Below are positions 44,595-52,715 of a DNA stretch of 64,000 nt, piece by piece (positions within the stretch are counted from its first letter, which is position 1; each line of letters opens with the position of its first letter). Under the pieces are notes generated by a model. It saw only the letters and a list, made by a program, of their open reading frames with translations. It did no database searches and had not been told where the DNA came from. This stretch comes from Hahella sp050299855. GTDB lineage: Bacteria > Pseudomonadota > Gammaproteobacteria > Pseudomonadales > Oleiphilaceae. Both the position numbers and the translations under genes were made by a program. Location: contig JBNKWQ010000043.1 in assembly GCA_050299855.1 (NCBI GenBank), forward strand, positions 124,001 to 188,000, given 5' to 3'.

Positions 44595-45338
44595 ATGAGA
44601 ACAGAGTCTCCCCTATCTTTCAGGCTCGGATTACTGCTGTGTGATCATGTTTCGCCGGATCTGCAAATCCACTTTGGTGACTATCCGGAAATGTTCCAGA
44701 TCCTGTTCGGTGAAGTCGCCCCCGATCTGCACTACAACGTTTACGACCTGACCCAGATGGAATTTCCAGCCTCTTCTGATGAATGTGATGCCTGGTTATT
44801 TACCGGCAGCAAATGGAGTGTTTACGAAGACGAACCCTGGATTCACAAGGCCCGGAACCTTGCACTGCAGTTACATCGGGAACATAAACCACTTATTGGC
44901 ATTTGTTTTGGCCATCAACTGATTGCGGAAGCTCTAGGTGGCAAAGTCGCCAAATCCGAAGAAGGCTGGGGTGTAGGTGTTCACAAAGCTAAGATTTTAG
45001 ATGAACAGGAGTGGATGATACCCGGCGTGGAAGAACTCAAACTACTCGTCAGTCATCAGGATCAGATAGTGTCACTGCCGAAAGATGCAAAGTGCCTGGC
45101 AGGGCATGAATTCTGCCCCAACGATATTGTGCAGATCGGTGATAGTACCTTAACCTTTCAAGGGCACCCTGAATTTACTTCCGGTTATTCACAAGCTCTG
45201 ATGGAAAAGCGCGAAGAATTGCTGGGGCCGGATGTTTTCCGCGAAGGCATGGCATCGCTGAAATCTGAACCGGACAAGCTTGAAGCCGCAGAGTGGATTC
45301 TGACTTTCCTGATCAGTGCCATTTTTCGCACACAGTAG
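44595..45338 (+). CDS. Class I glutamine amidotransferase (GMP-synthase-like GATase family)
   Basis: The 247-residue protein is a stand-alone GATase1: the nucleophile motif is GICFGHQ (Cys in LIGICFGHQLI, about residue 98) and the His/Glu pair is in FQGHPEFTSGYS. There is no synthetase domain. In a cluster with a gamma-glutamyl-amine ligase and dehydrogenases it may hydrolyse a gamma-glutamyl amide. The gene follows the RpiR regulator by 55 bp. Its 3' end overlaps a frame that reads the antisense of the VOC fragment (45351-45530). Confidence 0.85.
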   Translation: MRTESPLSFRLGLLLCDHVSPDLQIHFGDYPEMFQILFGEVAPDLHYNVYDLTQMEFPASSDECDAWLFTGSKWSVYEDEPWIHKARNLALQLHREHKPLIGICFGHQLIAEALGGKVAKSEEGWGVGVHKAKILDEQEWMIPGVEELKLLVSHQDQIVSLPKDAKCLAGHEFCPNDIVQIGDSTLTFQGHPEFTSGYSQALMEKREELLGPDVFREGMASLKSEPDKLEAAEWILTFLISAIFRTQ

Positions 45339-45350
45339 AATAGAAAAACC

Positions 45351-45530
45351 GGCATTCGGTTCAATCAAGTTACTACTTTCATGCAGATTGATTTTCTGCT
45401 GCCCATATTTCAAGGCAATACGCGTCCCGCCGAAGACTTCCTTGGTCATCCCCAGGACATTGACATAGAAATCAACGGTGGCTTGCAGATCCCTGACAGT
45501 CAGCACCAGATGGTCCAGATGGCTGATCAT
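45351..45530 (-). pseudogene. Truncated VOC (glyoxalase/dioxygenase-like) gene
   Basis: From the ATG at 45530 about 60 residues match the first half of a VOC-fold protein (MISHLDHLVLTVRDLQATV, DFYVNVLGMTK, KINLHES). Beyond about 45351 the frame runs antisense into the amidotransferase gene, so the second half of the normal domain is missing. A complete VOC protein of this type has about 125 residues. It is judged a decayed copy. Confidence 0.55.
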
Positions 45531-45547
45531 ACTTCCTCTTCTTTCAA

Positions 45548-45736
45548 TCATTTCAGATCACCAGGTGCATTCTCAGGGCGGCTTTCATTTTTCTCAGGTT
45601 GACCTTTTAAAGAAGACTCACCGCCCGTAGAAATCACTTGGCTTGGCGACAGGTCCCCACCTGCAGCGCTGCCAATATCTGCCGCCATCATCGAAGCGAT
45701 CCATAAACAGGATAGCCAGCCAACAATCCTGTTCAT
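45548..45736 (-). CDS. Possible small secreted protein
   Basis: A 62-codon frame from the ATG at 45736 begins MNRIVGWLSCLWIASMMAADIG, which resembles a short signal peptide, followed by a Ser/Gly/Glu-rich tail. It has no known family and lies within a patch of gene remnants, so it may be accidental. Confidence 0.3.
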   Translation of the reverse strand: MNRIVGWLSCLWIASMMAADIGSAAGGDLSPSQVISTGGESSLKGQPEKNESRPENAPGDLK

Positions 45737-45828
45737 TTGATAACTCACTGGCAACCCCCTGAAATCAATTCTTCTGTGCTGGAATGCACCGGTCTTACCC
45801 TATTTCTGCTGTTTATGTAGATCGGTTC

Positions 45829-46422
45829 CTATAACCTGGATTTCACTAGTTGATAGGTCAATTCATCCCTTTTAAACACCACCTCTTCCAGGTCCTTACT
45901 TTTCAACTTGTCATCCATGTTCAGTTCTTCGATTAACTTTTGCCGTAGCTCTTCCAGCTTTTTCAGCAATTGCTCCAATGGAGATGCCACATGAGCTTGA
46001 CGTATGCCAACAGATCCCATTTGTGTTTGTTGACGGGACCTTACTTCCTGTAGCCGCGCCAGGCTCTCACTGAATTTAGCCAACCTTCCCTGTTCCGATT
46101 CTGAGAGTTGTAATGAGATGGGGTTCGTAGAAGGCGTCGCCTCAAACTGATCTGCCAGATCTATTTCCTGCACTGTCCTCACTTCTCCGCTTTCCATTAA
46201 CATGATTCCGGCAGCATTGGTCTGTCCCAATAGCATGCCTCTGTTATCCACCAGATCGAACCGGTCACTTGCCGCACCAAGATAGATGGCGCCGACTCCC
46301 ACTTCAGACAAAGAGGCCAGATACTGTCCTGGAGTACCTGCCCCCACCCATACTTTCAATTCAGATTCGGGTCTCCTGCTGTTCTTGACGAGACTGGAAA
46401 CCAATTGTGGAGAACTGGATGA
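45829..46422 (-). pseudogene. C-terminal fragment of a large EF-hand/VCBS-type secreted protein
   Basis: After a stop at 46423 the frame is open for about 197 codons. Residues such as ELKVWVGAGTPGQYLASLSEVG and GAIYLGAASDRFDL resemble the EF-hand-like linker and C-terminal part of long calcium-binding exoproteins, ending in a coiled coil. No start codon with ribosome-binding site is present, so it is read as the 3' remnant of a larger gene. Confidence 0.4.
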
Positions 46423-46559
46423 TCATAATAGTTCCGCATGACCTGATATTAGGTATATCGGTCAAACACGGAAAACATGAACACCTAAAAGTCGACCTAA
46501 TTGTAAAACAACGTCAAAGCCCCGCAGCCCAAGACCTTTGAAGGTCTCTAGAGGACATA

Positions 46560-47474
46560 CGGCATAGGCCAGATAATGGGTGGAACACTCTGAAGGACGA
46601 TGTTTTCAACCAAGGTTACAACGCTTCTACCAGGTGGCTCAGGATAAACACCCGCATCGACCAGATCGATGCCATCAAGCGGCTACTGGAGATTAGCTAC
46701 CCCGTGCTCGACGACCCGAACATTCACCTGGTTAAAGACGCCGAGACAGTTACCTATGTCCTTGGTGACAAACTACCTTTTAATCAGCGTCCTGTTGAGC
46801 ATCGAAATTTTGTGATTTCCATCAGTTGGGAATCACGATCGAATCCTGACACTGGGTCAGGGAATCTATTTCGGCATCATGTTCGTCATGGTCATGTACA
46901 ACCTGTTCATATTCGTTGCTGTTGGTGAACGAAGCTACCTTTACTACCTAATCGTTGTCGTTTGCATGCCCCTGTTGCTGGCAAGTCTGAATGGTTTCGC
47001 TTTTCAGTATCTGTGGCCCAATGCGACACAATGGAACGACCAGGCGATACTCATTTTCCTGGCCGGATCGATCATCTTTATCCCAAACTTTTTAAAGGCC
47101 CATGAACTAAAGGGAATTTACCGCAGCCTGGGTTATACGTTAGTGTTGGCCCAGTCTGTGATCGCTGAGCTGGTGTTTTTTCTACCGTACAGTATCGTCA
47201 TCAAAATACTCATTCCTTTTGCCATTGCTGCCTGTATTTATGGCATTTCCTTTAGTGTCTACCGTTGGAATTCAGGCGGGACTTCCGTCAGATACTTTAC
47301 CATTGCCGGAATTGCCCTCTTGCCCGCGAACATGCTCTGGAAGTTCAGAAACAGGCCACAGATTCACTGGAGCGGAGGGTACAGGAACGAACCCAGGAAC
47401 TGGAAAAGTTAAATCGCAGAATCCATTCTTTAGTAGATATCGATCTTAGAGTTTCAGTAGAACCTCCGCTATAA
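46560..47474 (+). pseudogene. Decayed 7TMR-DISM membrane receptor gene
   Basis: In one frame (46560 to about 46830) the translation resembles the DISMED2 periplasmic domain (GYNASTRWLRIN, RLLEISYPVLDDPN). The match then shifts by one frame to the first 7TM helices (GQGIYFGIMFVMVMYNLFIF, from about 46858) and continues to about 47310. Another shift leads to a coiled-coil end (LERRVQERTQELEKLN, near 47370-47420), and the frame ends without an output domain. Frame shifts and internal loss show the gene is dead. Confidence 0.6.
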
Positions 47475-48635
47475 GGCCCTTTGTAAAATCCCTTCTAATT
47501 CATCATCACTCAACCTGATGGGGTTGCCCTGCATGCTGCTGGAGTTGCGCGATTTTTCCACTCCTATGAGTATGTCTTCCGCATTCATTCCGTAGGCACT
47601 GAGTGGCGGAATATTCATATGTTCGCAGATTTCCCTGATCCACTTATTGCCCTGTTCGGCAGTGGCATTAGGATTCCCTGTCAGTAGCCCGGCCACCTCA
47701 TCGAATCGATTGATCAGATGTGAACTCGGGTCTCTTGATTGCAACGCGTTGAGATTCGCTTCCATTACCAACGGTAGTAAGCGAGCACATAAGGCACCGT
47801 GCGGAGCGTGGAACATGCCGCCCAAAGGACCGGCAAACCCATGTACGGCACCAAGCTTGGCATTTGCCAGCGCCAGGCCACCAAGCAGGTTGACCAAAGA
47901 CATGTTTTCCCGAGCCTGGGCATCTTCAGGGACATCATAGGCTCTTCTTAAAGACCGCCCGGCTAACCTGATACCTTCACGGCAAAGGCTGTCGGTAATG
48001 GGATTGGCCTTGACGGAGACAAAGGGCTCGATCACCTGAGTCAGTGCGTCCAGCCCCGTAGAGGCAGTTAGAGCAGGTGGAAGGCTATAGGTCAGCTCCG
48101 GGTCCACCACTGCAATAGCGGGCAACATATAGGGGCTGCGCATACTGACTTTGACACGATGTTCCGGTGAATCAAGCACCGCATTTCGTGTCACTTCTGA
48201 GCCGGTGCCTGCCGTGGTGGTGATCGCGATGTAAGGCGCACTTGGTTGTGCCAAATGCTGAGCCCTACCAATCACTTCCAGATAGTCCATCAGTTCGCCG
48301 TCATTGCGCAAAAGTGCAGCCACTACTTTGCCGGTATCCAGCACGCTGCCGCCGCCGTAGCCTATAACCAGATCACTGTCTGCATTACGGGCCTCCGCAA
48401 CTGCCTTTAACGCCATGTCAACGGTAGGTTCCCCTGGGGCCAGACTGTGTACCCTTACTTTAAGCCCTATTTCTTCCAGCTCATGGACCAGACCATCAGT
48501 CCGCTTCGGCGAACTGCCGGTTAGAAGAAAAACCCTTTGTCCCAGATCCCTGACCAGCGCCGGTACCTGCCTGATAACCCCTGCCCCAAAGATGATCCGG
48601 TTGGCGGTGGCGAATTCAAAATTTGCGGGATACAT
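47469..48635 (-). CDS. Iron-containing alcohol dehydrogenase (second)
   Basis: The 388-residue protein belongs to the same Fe-ADH family as 39131-40303 but is only distantly similar. It has GYGGGSVLDTGKVVA (nucleotide site), TTAGTGSEVTR, and the metal-binding pattern in STGLDALTQVIEPFVS and HGFAGPLGGMFHAPHG. Some members reduce maleylacetate or act on short alcohols. It is monocistronic; a 14-bp tandem repeat array lies just upstream. Confidence 0.9.
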   Translation of the reverse strand: MYPANFEFATANRIIFGAGVIRQVPALVRDLGQRVFLLTGSSPKRTDGLVHELEEIGLKVRVHSLAPGEPTVDMALKAVAEARNADSDLVIGYGGGSVLDTGKVVAALLRNDGELMDYLEVIGRAQHLAQPSAPYIAITTTAGTGSEVTRNAVLDSPEHRVKVSMRSPYMLPAIAVVDPELTYSLPPALTASTGLDALTQVIEPFVSVKANPITDSLCREGIRLAGRSLRRAYDVPEDAQARENMSLVNLLGGLALANAKLGAVHGFAGPLGGMFHAPHGALCARLLPLVMEANLNALQSRDPSSHLINRFDEVAGLLTGNPNATAEQGNKWIREICEHMNIPPLSAYGMNAEDILIGVEKSRNSSSMQGNPIRLSDDELEGILQRAL

Positions 48636-48675
48636 CGGTCTCTTCCCAGTTGGAATTGTTTATAGGTTAATATAG

Positions 48676-48731
48676 TTTATAGAAAATATTTTATAGGAAG
48701 TACTTTATAGGAAGTACTTTATAGAAAGTAC
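48676..48731. repeat. Four tandem 14-bp repeats
   Basis: Units TTTATAGAAAATAT, TTTATAGGAAGTAC, TTTATAGGAAGTAC and TTTATAGAAAGTAC run head to tail over 56 bp. A weaker TTATAGGTTAATAT copy precedes them. They lie 41 bp upstream of the start of the second iron dehydrogenase and could be its regulatory site. Confidence 0.8.
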
Positions 48732-48758
48732 TTTGGAGCATTACTCACCTCCTTCCGG

Positions 48759-49403
48759 TCACGCCCTTCCGGAATCTAGCAGCCAGACATGCTCTTTCGC
48801 CGCACAGACCCCTTTTAGCCCACCTTTTACCTCCGAACTTGCCAGCAGCGTTGGTTGGTAGCGATCAATATACTGCCGATTGACTTCCGCTTCGTTAATC
48901 GAAAATGGCGGCCCGTTCATCAACTCCTGATCGTATTCAAAAGTAATAAGAAGCTGCTGCGCATTTACTGTTATTTCAGTCAGGTGCCGGCTATAACGGC
49001 CACGCATATCTTCAGGTAGGGCAACCAGGGCAGCCCGGTCGTATATTGCGTCGACAGGACCAAGCAACTCTCGTGTCAGCGCAAAAATGTCCCCCACAAA
49101 CATATCAATTTGCAGGGCGCTATAGTGCTTTACCTCGCCGAGGTCCGTCACCTTGGGGTCAGTGCCGAGCTGCTCAAACAGCTGAGTGATAGCAAGCTCA
49201 CTTAATTCGGCCCCGGCAACTTTATAGCCCTGCGACAACAACCAGCCGATATCAAGCGATTTACCACATAATGGTACGAAGACTCGATTGCCCCGGGATA
49301 ATGAAAGTGCATGGCAATACTTCACCAGTAAAGGGTTAGCCACCCTTTCGTGAAAAGCGATTTCACTGTTCTCCCAACGTTGATGCCAAAACTGAGCGTC
49401 CAT
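48759..49403 (-). CDS. tpm: Thiopurine S-methyltransferase family protein
   Basis: The 214-residue product begins MDAQFWHQRWENSEIAFHE and has VPLCGKSLDIGWLLSQGY (SAM binding), a D-R-A-A-L-V-A-L-P segment (IYDRAALVALPEDMR) and the C-terminal EHVWLL. These are typical of bacterial TPMTs, which methylate thiol, selenium and tellurium compounds. The ATG at 49403, with AAGGAGA at four bases, is preferred to an upstream in-frame start at 49457. It is monocistronic. Confidence 0.92.
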   Translation of the reverse strand: MDAQFWHQRWENSEIAFHERVANPLLVKYCHALSLSRGNRVFVPLCGKSLDIGWLLSQGYKVAGAELSELAITQLFEQLGTDPKVTDLGEVKHYSALQIDMFVGDIFALTRELLGPVDAIYDRAALVALPEDMRGRYSRHLTEITVNAQQLLITFEYDQELMNGPPFSINEAEVNRQYIDRYQPTLLASSEVKGGLKGVCAAKEHVWLLDSGRA

Positions 49404-49598
49404 CAGATCTCCTTCTTTTCGTAGTGATCGTTTTACATATCGAAGTGCTCGTTCCAAGTAGTGTTATCTTTACTTGGTAATGATGCGTAGGAATCAACAG
49501 GATACAAATTCAAGTCAACTTGAGGTCAAGTATTAATTTTCACGCCCGCCGCCCGACTTCGACAAAAGGAAAGAAAAACTGTAAATGTTTCCTGAACC

Positions 49599-50483
49599 TC
49601 AGACCGGGTGGCGCAGCTGTATTTCTGCCTGATGAATAAGCTTCCTGGCTTCAGGAAAACTTAACAGCTTGTTTGCTTCATCATAGCTGCACCAGGCTGT
49701 TTTACGGCCTTCACTGGGCAGGCCTTCAGTCACCGTCTGCATCAGGAAAAACTGTGCCCGGACCAGACCCGCGGGGGCATTGAACTCCACGACATCGAGA
49801 TCGTCACGCACTGCGGCAACAATACCGGTTTCCTCCAGTACTTCCCGTCTGGCGGCCTGTTCCGGTGATTCACCAGCCTCAATGTGGCCTTTGGGAAGAA
49901 CCCATTGGTCCAGTGCATCCTTGGCAGTGACAACCAGATATTGAATCGAGTTACGGTCGCCCCGAATAACGACACCACCGGCATGAGTGGGGGTACTTTT
50001 CTGGTACTCAGGATGATCCTGGTCAAAACTGTTTTTTGCGGCGTAGTAGACCCGATCCGATAAAGCTCGTGACTGCTGTGCCAGATCGGAAAGTTCGTCA
50101 CCGATTCCATCAAGTTCTGCAATTGCTTCAAGTCTCGATACATCCTGGGCCCGGATACGTAGCCGAAGCATATCGATCTTGCGCCTTATGCGGCCATACT
50201 TCGCGCCGGCCAAGCGGTGAGACTTTGCCCGCTCAGATAATTTTGATGTCCCCTGTACGGCACTCATGCCTGCGGCAACAACCGCAGCAATGCCGAACGG
50301 TAATGGCCAGCTTTGAATCCATTCAGCAAATATGGAGGTGCCGACAACGGCACTAAGCCCTGCACTCATTCCCCCCAGCCATCGCTCAATGCGTTCATTA
50401 TGTTCGGCCGCATGGTAGTGGCCAAGCCCCGTGCGCCCCGCACTGCGCGCATACTTATTGGTTCGAGCAATTAAATCATCCAT
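49599..50483 (-). CDS. SLATT-Nudix fusion protein
   Basis: The 294-residue protein joins a SLATT domain (about residues 1-150: two hydrophobic helices near 38-56 and 61-80, then the conserved LSERAKSHRLAGAKYGRIRRKI) to a canonical Nudix domain (about 165-294, Nudix box G199 to RE at 213-214 and EETG at 217-220). SLATT domains are predicted membrane pore-forming effectors of nucleotide-signalling conflict systems, while Nudix enzymes cleave nucleoside diphosphate compounds. The combination suggests a membrane protein that responds to or removes a nucleotide signal. It is the last gene of a likely operon, 18 bp after an isochorismatase-fold gene. Confidence 0.8.
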   Translation of the reverse strand: MDDLIARTNKYARSAGRTGLGHYHAAEHNERIERWLGGMSAGLSAVVGTSIFAEWIQSWPLPFGIAAVVAAGMSAVQGTSKLSERAKSHRLAGAKYGRIRRKIDMLRLRIRAQDVSRLEAIAELDGIGDELSDLAQQSRALSDRVYYAAKNSFDQDHPEYQKSTPTHAGGVVIRGDRNSIQYLVVTAKDALDQWVLPKGHIEAGESPEQAARREVLEETGIVAAVRDDLDVVEFNAPAGLVRAQFFLMQTVTEGLPSEGRKTAWCSYDEANKLLSFPEARKLIHQAEIQLRHPV

Positions 50484-50501
50484 TGTCTTTTAGATTCCCG
50501 A

Positions 50502-51068
50502 CTATGCGTCAAACGCTAAAGTTTCCAGAGTCCGAGTGCTCACAATATCAGCATACTCACCCTTTAGATTGGCCAAAAAGATATCCTGTACCAGATCTGC
50601 TGCAATCACATTTCCATCAGCCAGAACGATTGCCCCTGCTGCTGTAGCATCGTCTACCAGATAAACCCGGTAGCCCAGGGCAGCCGCCACCCGAACAGTG
50701 GCATCCACCGAATTATTGGTCAGCACGCCGCAGATCACCAATTCCGTTATGTCAGCCTGCTTCAGCCGGTGATCAAGATCGGTAGCGATGAAGGCACAGT
50801 TTTCCTGTTTGGTGACTATATCCTCACCCTCCTCAGGCATGACTTCCTGTTTGAAAGCATAGCTGCCTGAATCCGGATGGTAGGGAGAATGGGAAAACTT
50901 TGAAGCATGACAGATATGAATTCTGAGCCAGTTGTGTTGCCGCCAGCGCGCCAGCAATAGCTGCATATTGAGTTCAGCATTGGGGTTGGAGCGCGGGAGA
51001 TCTGAAAAATGATCAATGGCCTGCTGGACATCAATAATCAGCAATGCGGGGTTCGGGCTGGTAAACAT
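50502..51068 (-). CDS. Isochorismatase-fold protein with serine at the nucleophile position
   Basis: The 188-residue protein is of the cysteine hydrolase (isochorismatase-like) fold: D13 in LLIIDVQQ, Lys87 in IVTKQEN, and a GVLTNNSVDATVR loop. In active enzymes the nucleophile in this loop is Cys (TxxCVxxT); here it is Ser120. The protein is therefore likely altered in mechanism or non-catalytic. It lies between the FGGY kinase (78 bp upstream) and the SLATT-Nudix gene (18 bp downstream) on the same strand. Confidence 0.82.
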   Translation of the reverse strand: MFTSPNPALLIIDVQQAIDHFSDLPRSNPNAELNMQLLLARWRQHNWLRIHICHASKFSHSPYHPDSGSYAFKQEVMPEEGEDIVTKQENCAFIATDLDHRLKQADITELVICGVLTNNSVDATVRVAAALGYRVYLVDDATAAGAIVLADGNVIAADLVQDIFLANLKGEYADIVSTRTLETLAFDA

Positions 51069-51146
51069 CCTGAGTTTCCTTGGCGCAGAGAAGCCCCCAT
51101 TCTAGCGCTGAATATTCGATCAGGACAGGTACCAGCGGTTTTCGAT

Positions 51147-52715
51147 CTAATGGGGGTAGCCTGTGACCTCACGAATGGTTTTGTACAATGGCTGTAACTG
51201 CCGGTACATCTTTAGATAGACTTCGCGGTATAGGCGTTCATAGACCTTCACGCGCGCCGGACTTGGCGTAAACACCTTACCGACTCTGGTCATCTTGCTG
51301 ATGGCCACATCGAAGTTCTCATGCACTCCCAGGCCCACCATGGCATCGATAGCAGCACCGAGCGCAGAGGTTTCATAAGTATGAGGACGTTCCACATTCA
51401 GGTTGAAAATATCAGCCGTCAGTTGCAGGGCAGCATCGCTTTGGGAACCGCCGCCGGAGACCCTGAGTTTTTCCATTTTGACGCCGGACTTTTTCTCGAT
51501 TCGTTCCTTCCCTTCCCTGAGTGCATAAGCAAGACCCTCAAGTATGGCCCGATAGATATGGGCCCTGGTATGGACATCACCGAATCCGATGATTGCACCT
51601 TTGGCCTCAGGTCCGGGATCACGCACACCGGGTGACCAGTATGGCTGCAACATGAGGCCCATGGACCCCGGAGGCACCTTGCTTACCAGGTCATCAAACA
51701 AGGTCTCAGGCAGGATACCGCGTTCCTTGGCCAGCTGCTGCTCACGCAGACCAAATTCGCGCTTGAACCAGCTGACCATCCAAAAGCCGCGATAAATCAT
51801 AACTTCCGTACAGTATCGCCCCGGTATCGCCGAGGGGTATGGCGGCATATAAGGTACTGCCTCCACATAGCGGGCATTAGTGGCGTTGATCGTGGCAGTG
51901 GTGCCATAGCTCATGCAACCGATGCTGGGAGCATTGCCGCCTGAGCCGAGAATCTCACAGGCCTTATCCGAGGCAGAAGCTATTACCGGCACCCCCGCCG
52001 GGAGCCCCATGATTAGCGCAGCATCTGCCGTAAGATTACCCAGAAGTTCACCTGGGCTGACCAACTCAGGGAGTTGGTCAGGACGTACAGGAATAGCCTT
52101 CCACTTCCAATCCCGAGACCCCGCCCAGTGTAATTTCTTATAGTCGAAAGGTATGTAGCCAACCTGCGCGGCGGTGGAATCAAGAAATTTGCCGGTCAGG
52201 CGAAAGGTCAGGTAGCCGGAAAGTAACAGGAACTTATGAGTCCGATTCCATAGTATCGGCTGATGTTGCAACAGCCAGTTGGCCTGGGCATTACTTCTGA
52301 AACGGTTGGCGGTGTCTTCCACTCTTGCCAGTTTGAATAACAGGTCCCAAATGCCGCCCAATGACGAGTTAACATCCGCATGGCGCTGATCCAGCCAGGT
52401 AATAGCCGGTCGCAGTGGGTTTCCGTATTCGTCTACGCACACCACCGTGCCGCGCTGGGTAGTCAGGGTGACCGCGGCAACCTGCTCCGGAGTCAAATCG
52501 GTGGATGACCACATCTTTTGACAAGCATGGCCCAGAGAGGTCCAGTAGAACTCCGGTTCCTGCTCCGCCCAGCCCGGCTGTTTCGAAAAGTAGGGTTCAA
52601 TTTCCTGCTTACCCTTGGCAACAACATTTCCCTGGTCGTCGATCAGAATAGCTCGAACACTCTGCGTTCCATTGTCGATCGCCAGAACATAGGTCCGCTG
52701 TTGATTATCACTCAT
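51147..52715 (-). CDS. FGGY-family carbohydrate kinase
   Basis: The 522-residue product has the FGGY N-terminal phosphate loop (DNGTQSVRA, about 14-22), PGWAEQEPEFYW, and the C-terminal FGGY-type signature (RVSGGGSQSDAALQLTADIF). Such kinases phosphorylate glycerol, xylulose or related polyols. The gene overlaps the 3' end of the GlpD-like gene by 4 bp (ATGA), so it is translated with it. Substrate cannot be assigned by sequence. Confidence 0.9.
   Translation of the reverse strand: MSDNQQRTYVLAIDNGTQSVRAILIDDQGNVVAKGKQEIEPYFSKQPGWAEQEPEFYWTSLGHACQKMWSSTDLTPEQVAAVTLTTQRGTVVCVDEYGNPLRPAITWLDQRHADVNSSLGGIWDLLFKLARVEDTANRFRSNAQANWLLQHQPILWNRTHKFLLLSGYLTFRLTGKFLDSTAAQVGYIPFDYKKLHWAGSRDWKWKAIPVRPDQLPELVSPGELLGNLTADAALIMGLPAGVPVIASASDKACEILGSGGNAPSIGCMSYGTTATINATNARYVEAVPYMPPYPSAIPGRYCTEVMIYRGFWMVSWFKREFGLREQQLAKERGILPETLFDDLVSKVPPGSMGLMLQPYWSPGVRDPGPEAKGAIIGFGDVHTRAHIYRAILEGLAYALREGKERIEKKSGVKMEKLRVSGGGSQSDAALQLTADIFNLNVERPHTYETSALGAAIDAMVGLGVHENFDVAISKMTRVGKVFTPSPARVKVYERLYREVYLKMYRQLQPLYKTIREVTGYPH

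Noticed and set aside
45189..45350. C-terminal half of the minus-strand VOC frame
   Set aside because: This part is simply the antisense of the amidotransferase gene and does not resemble a VOC domain.
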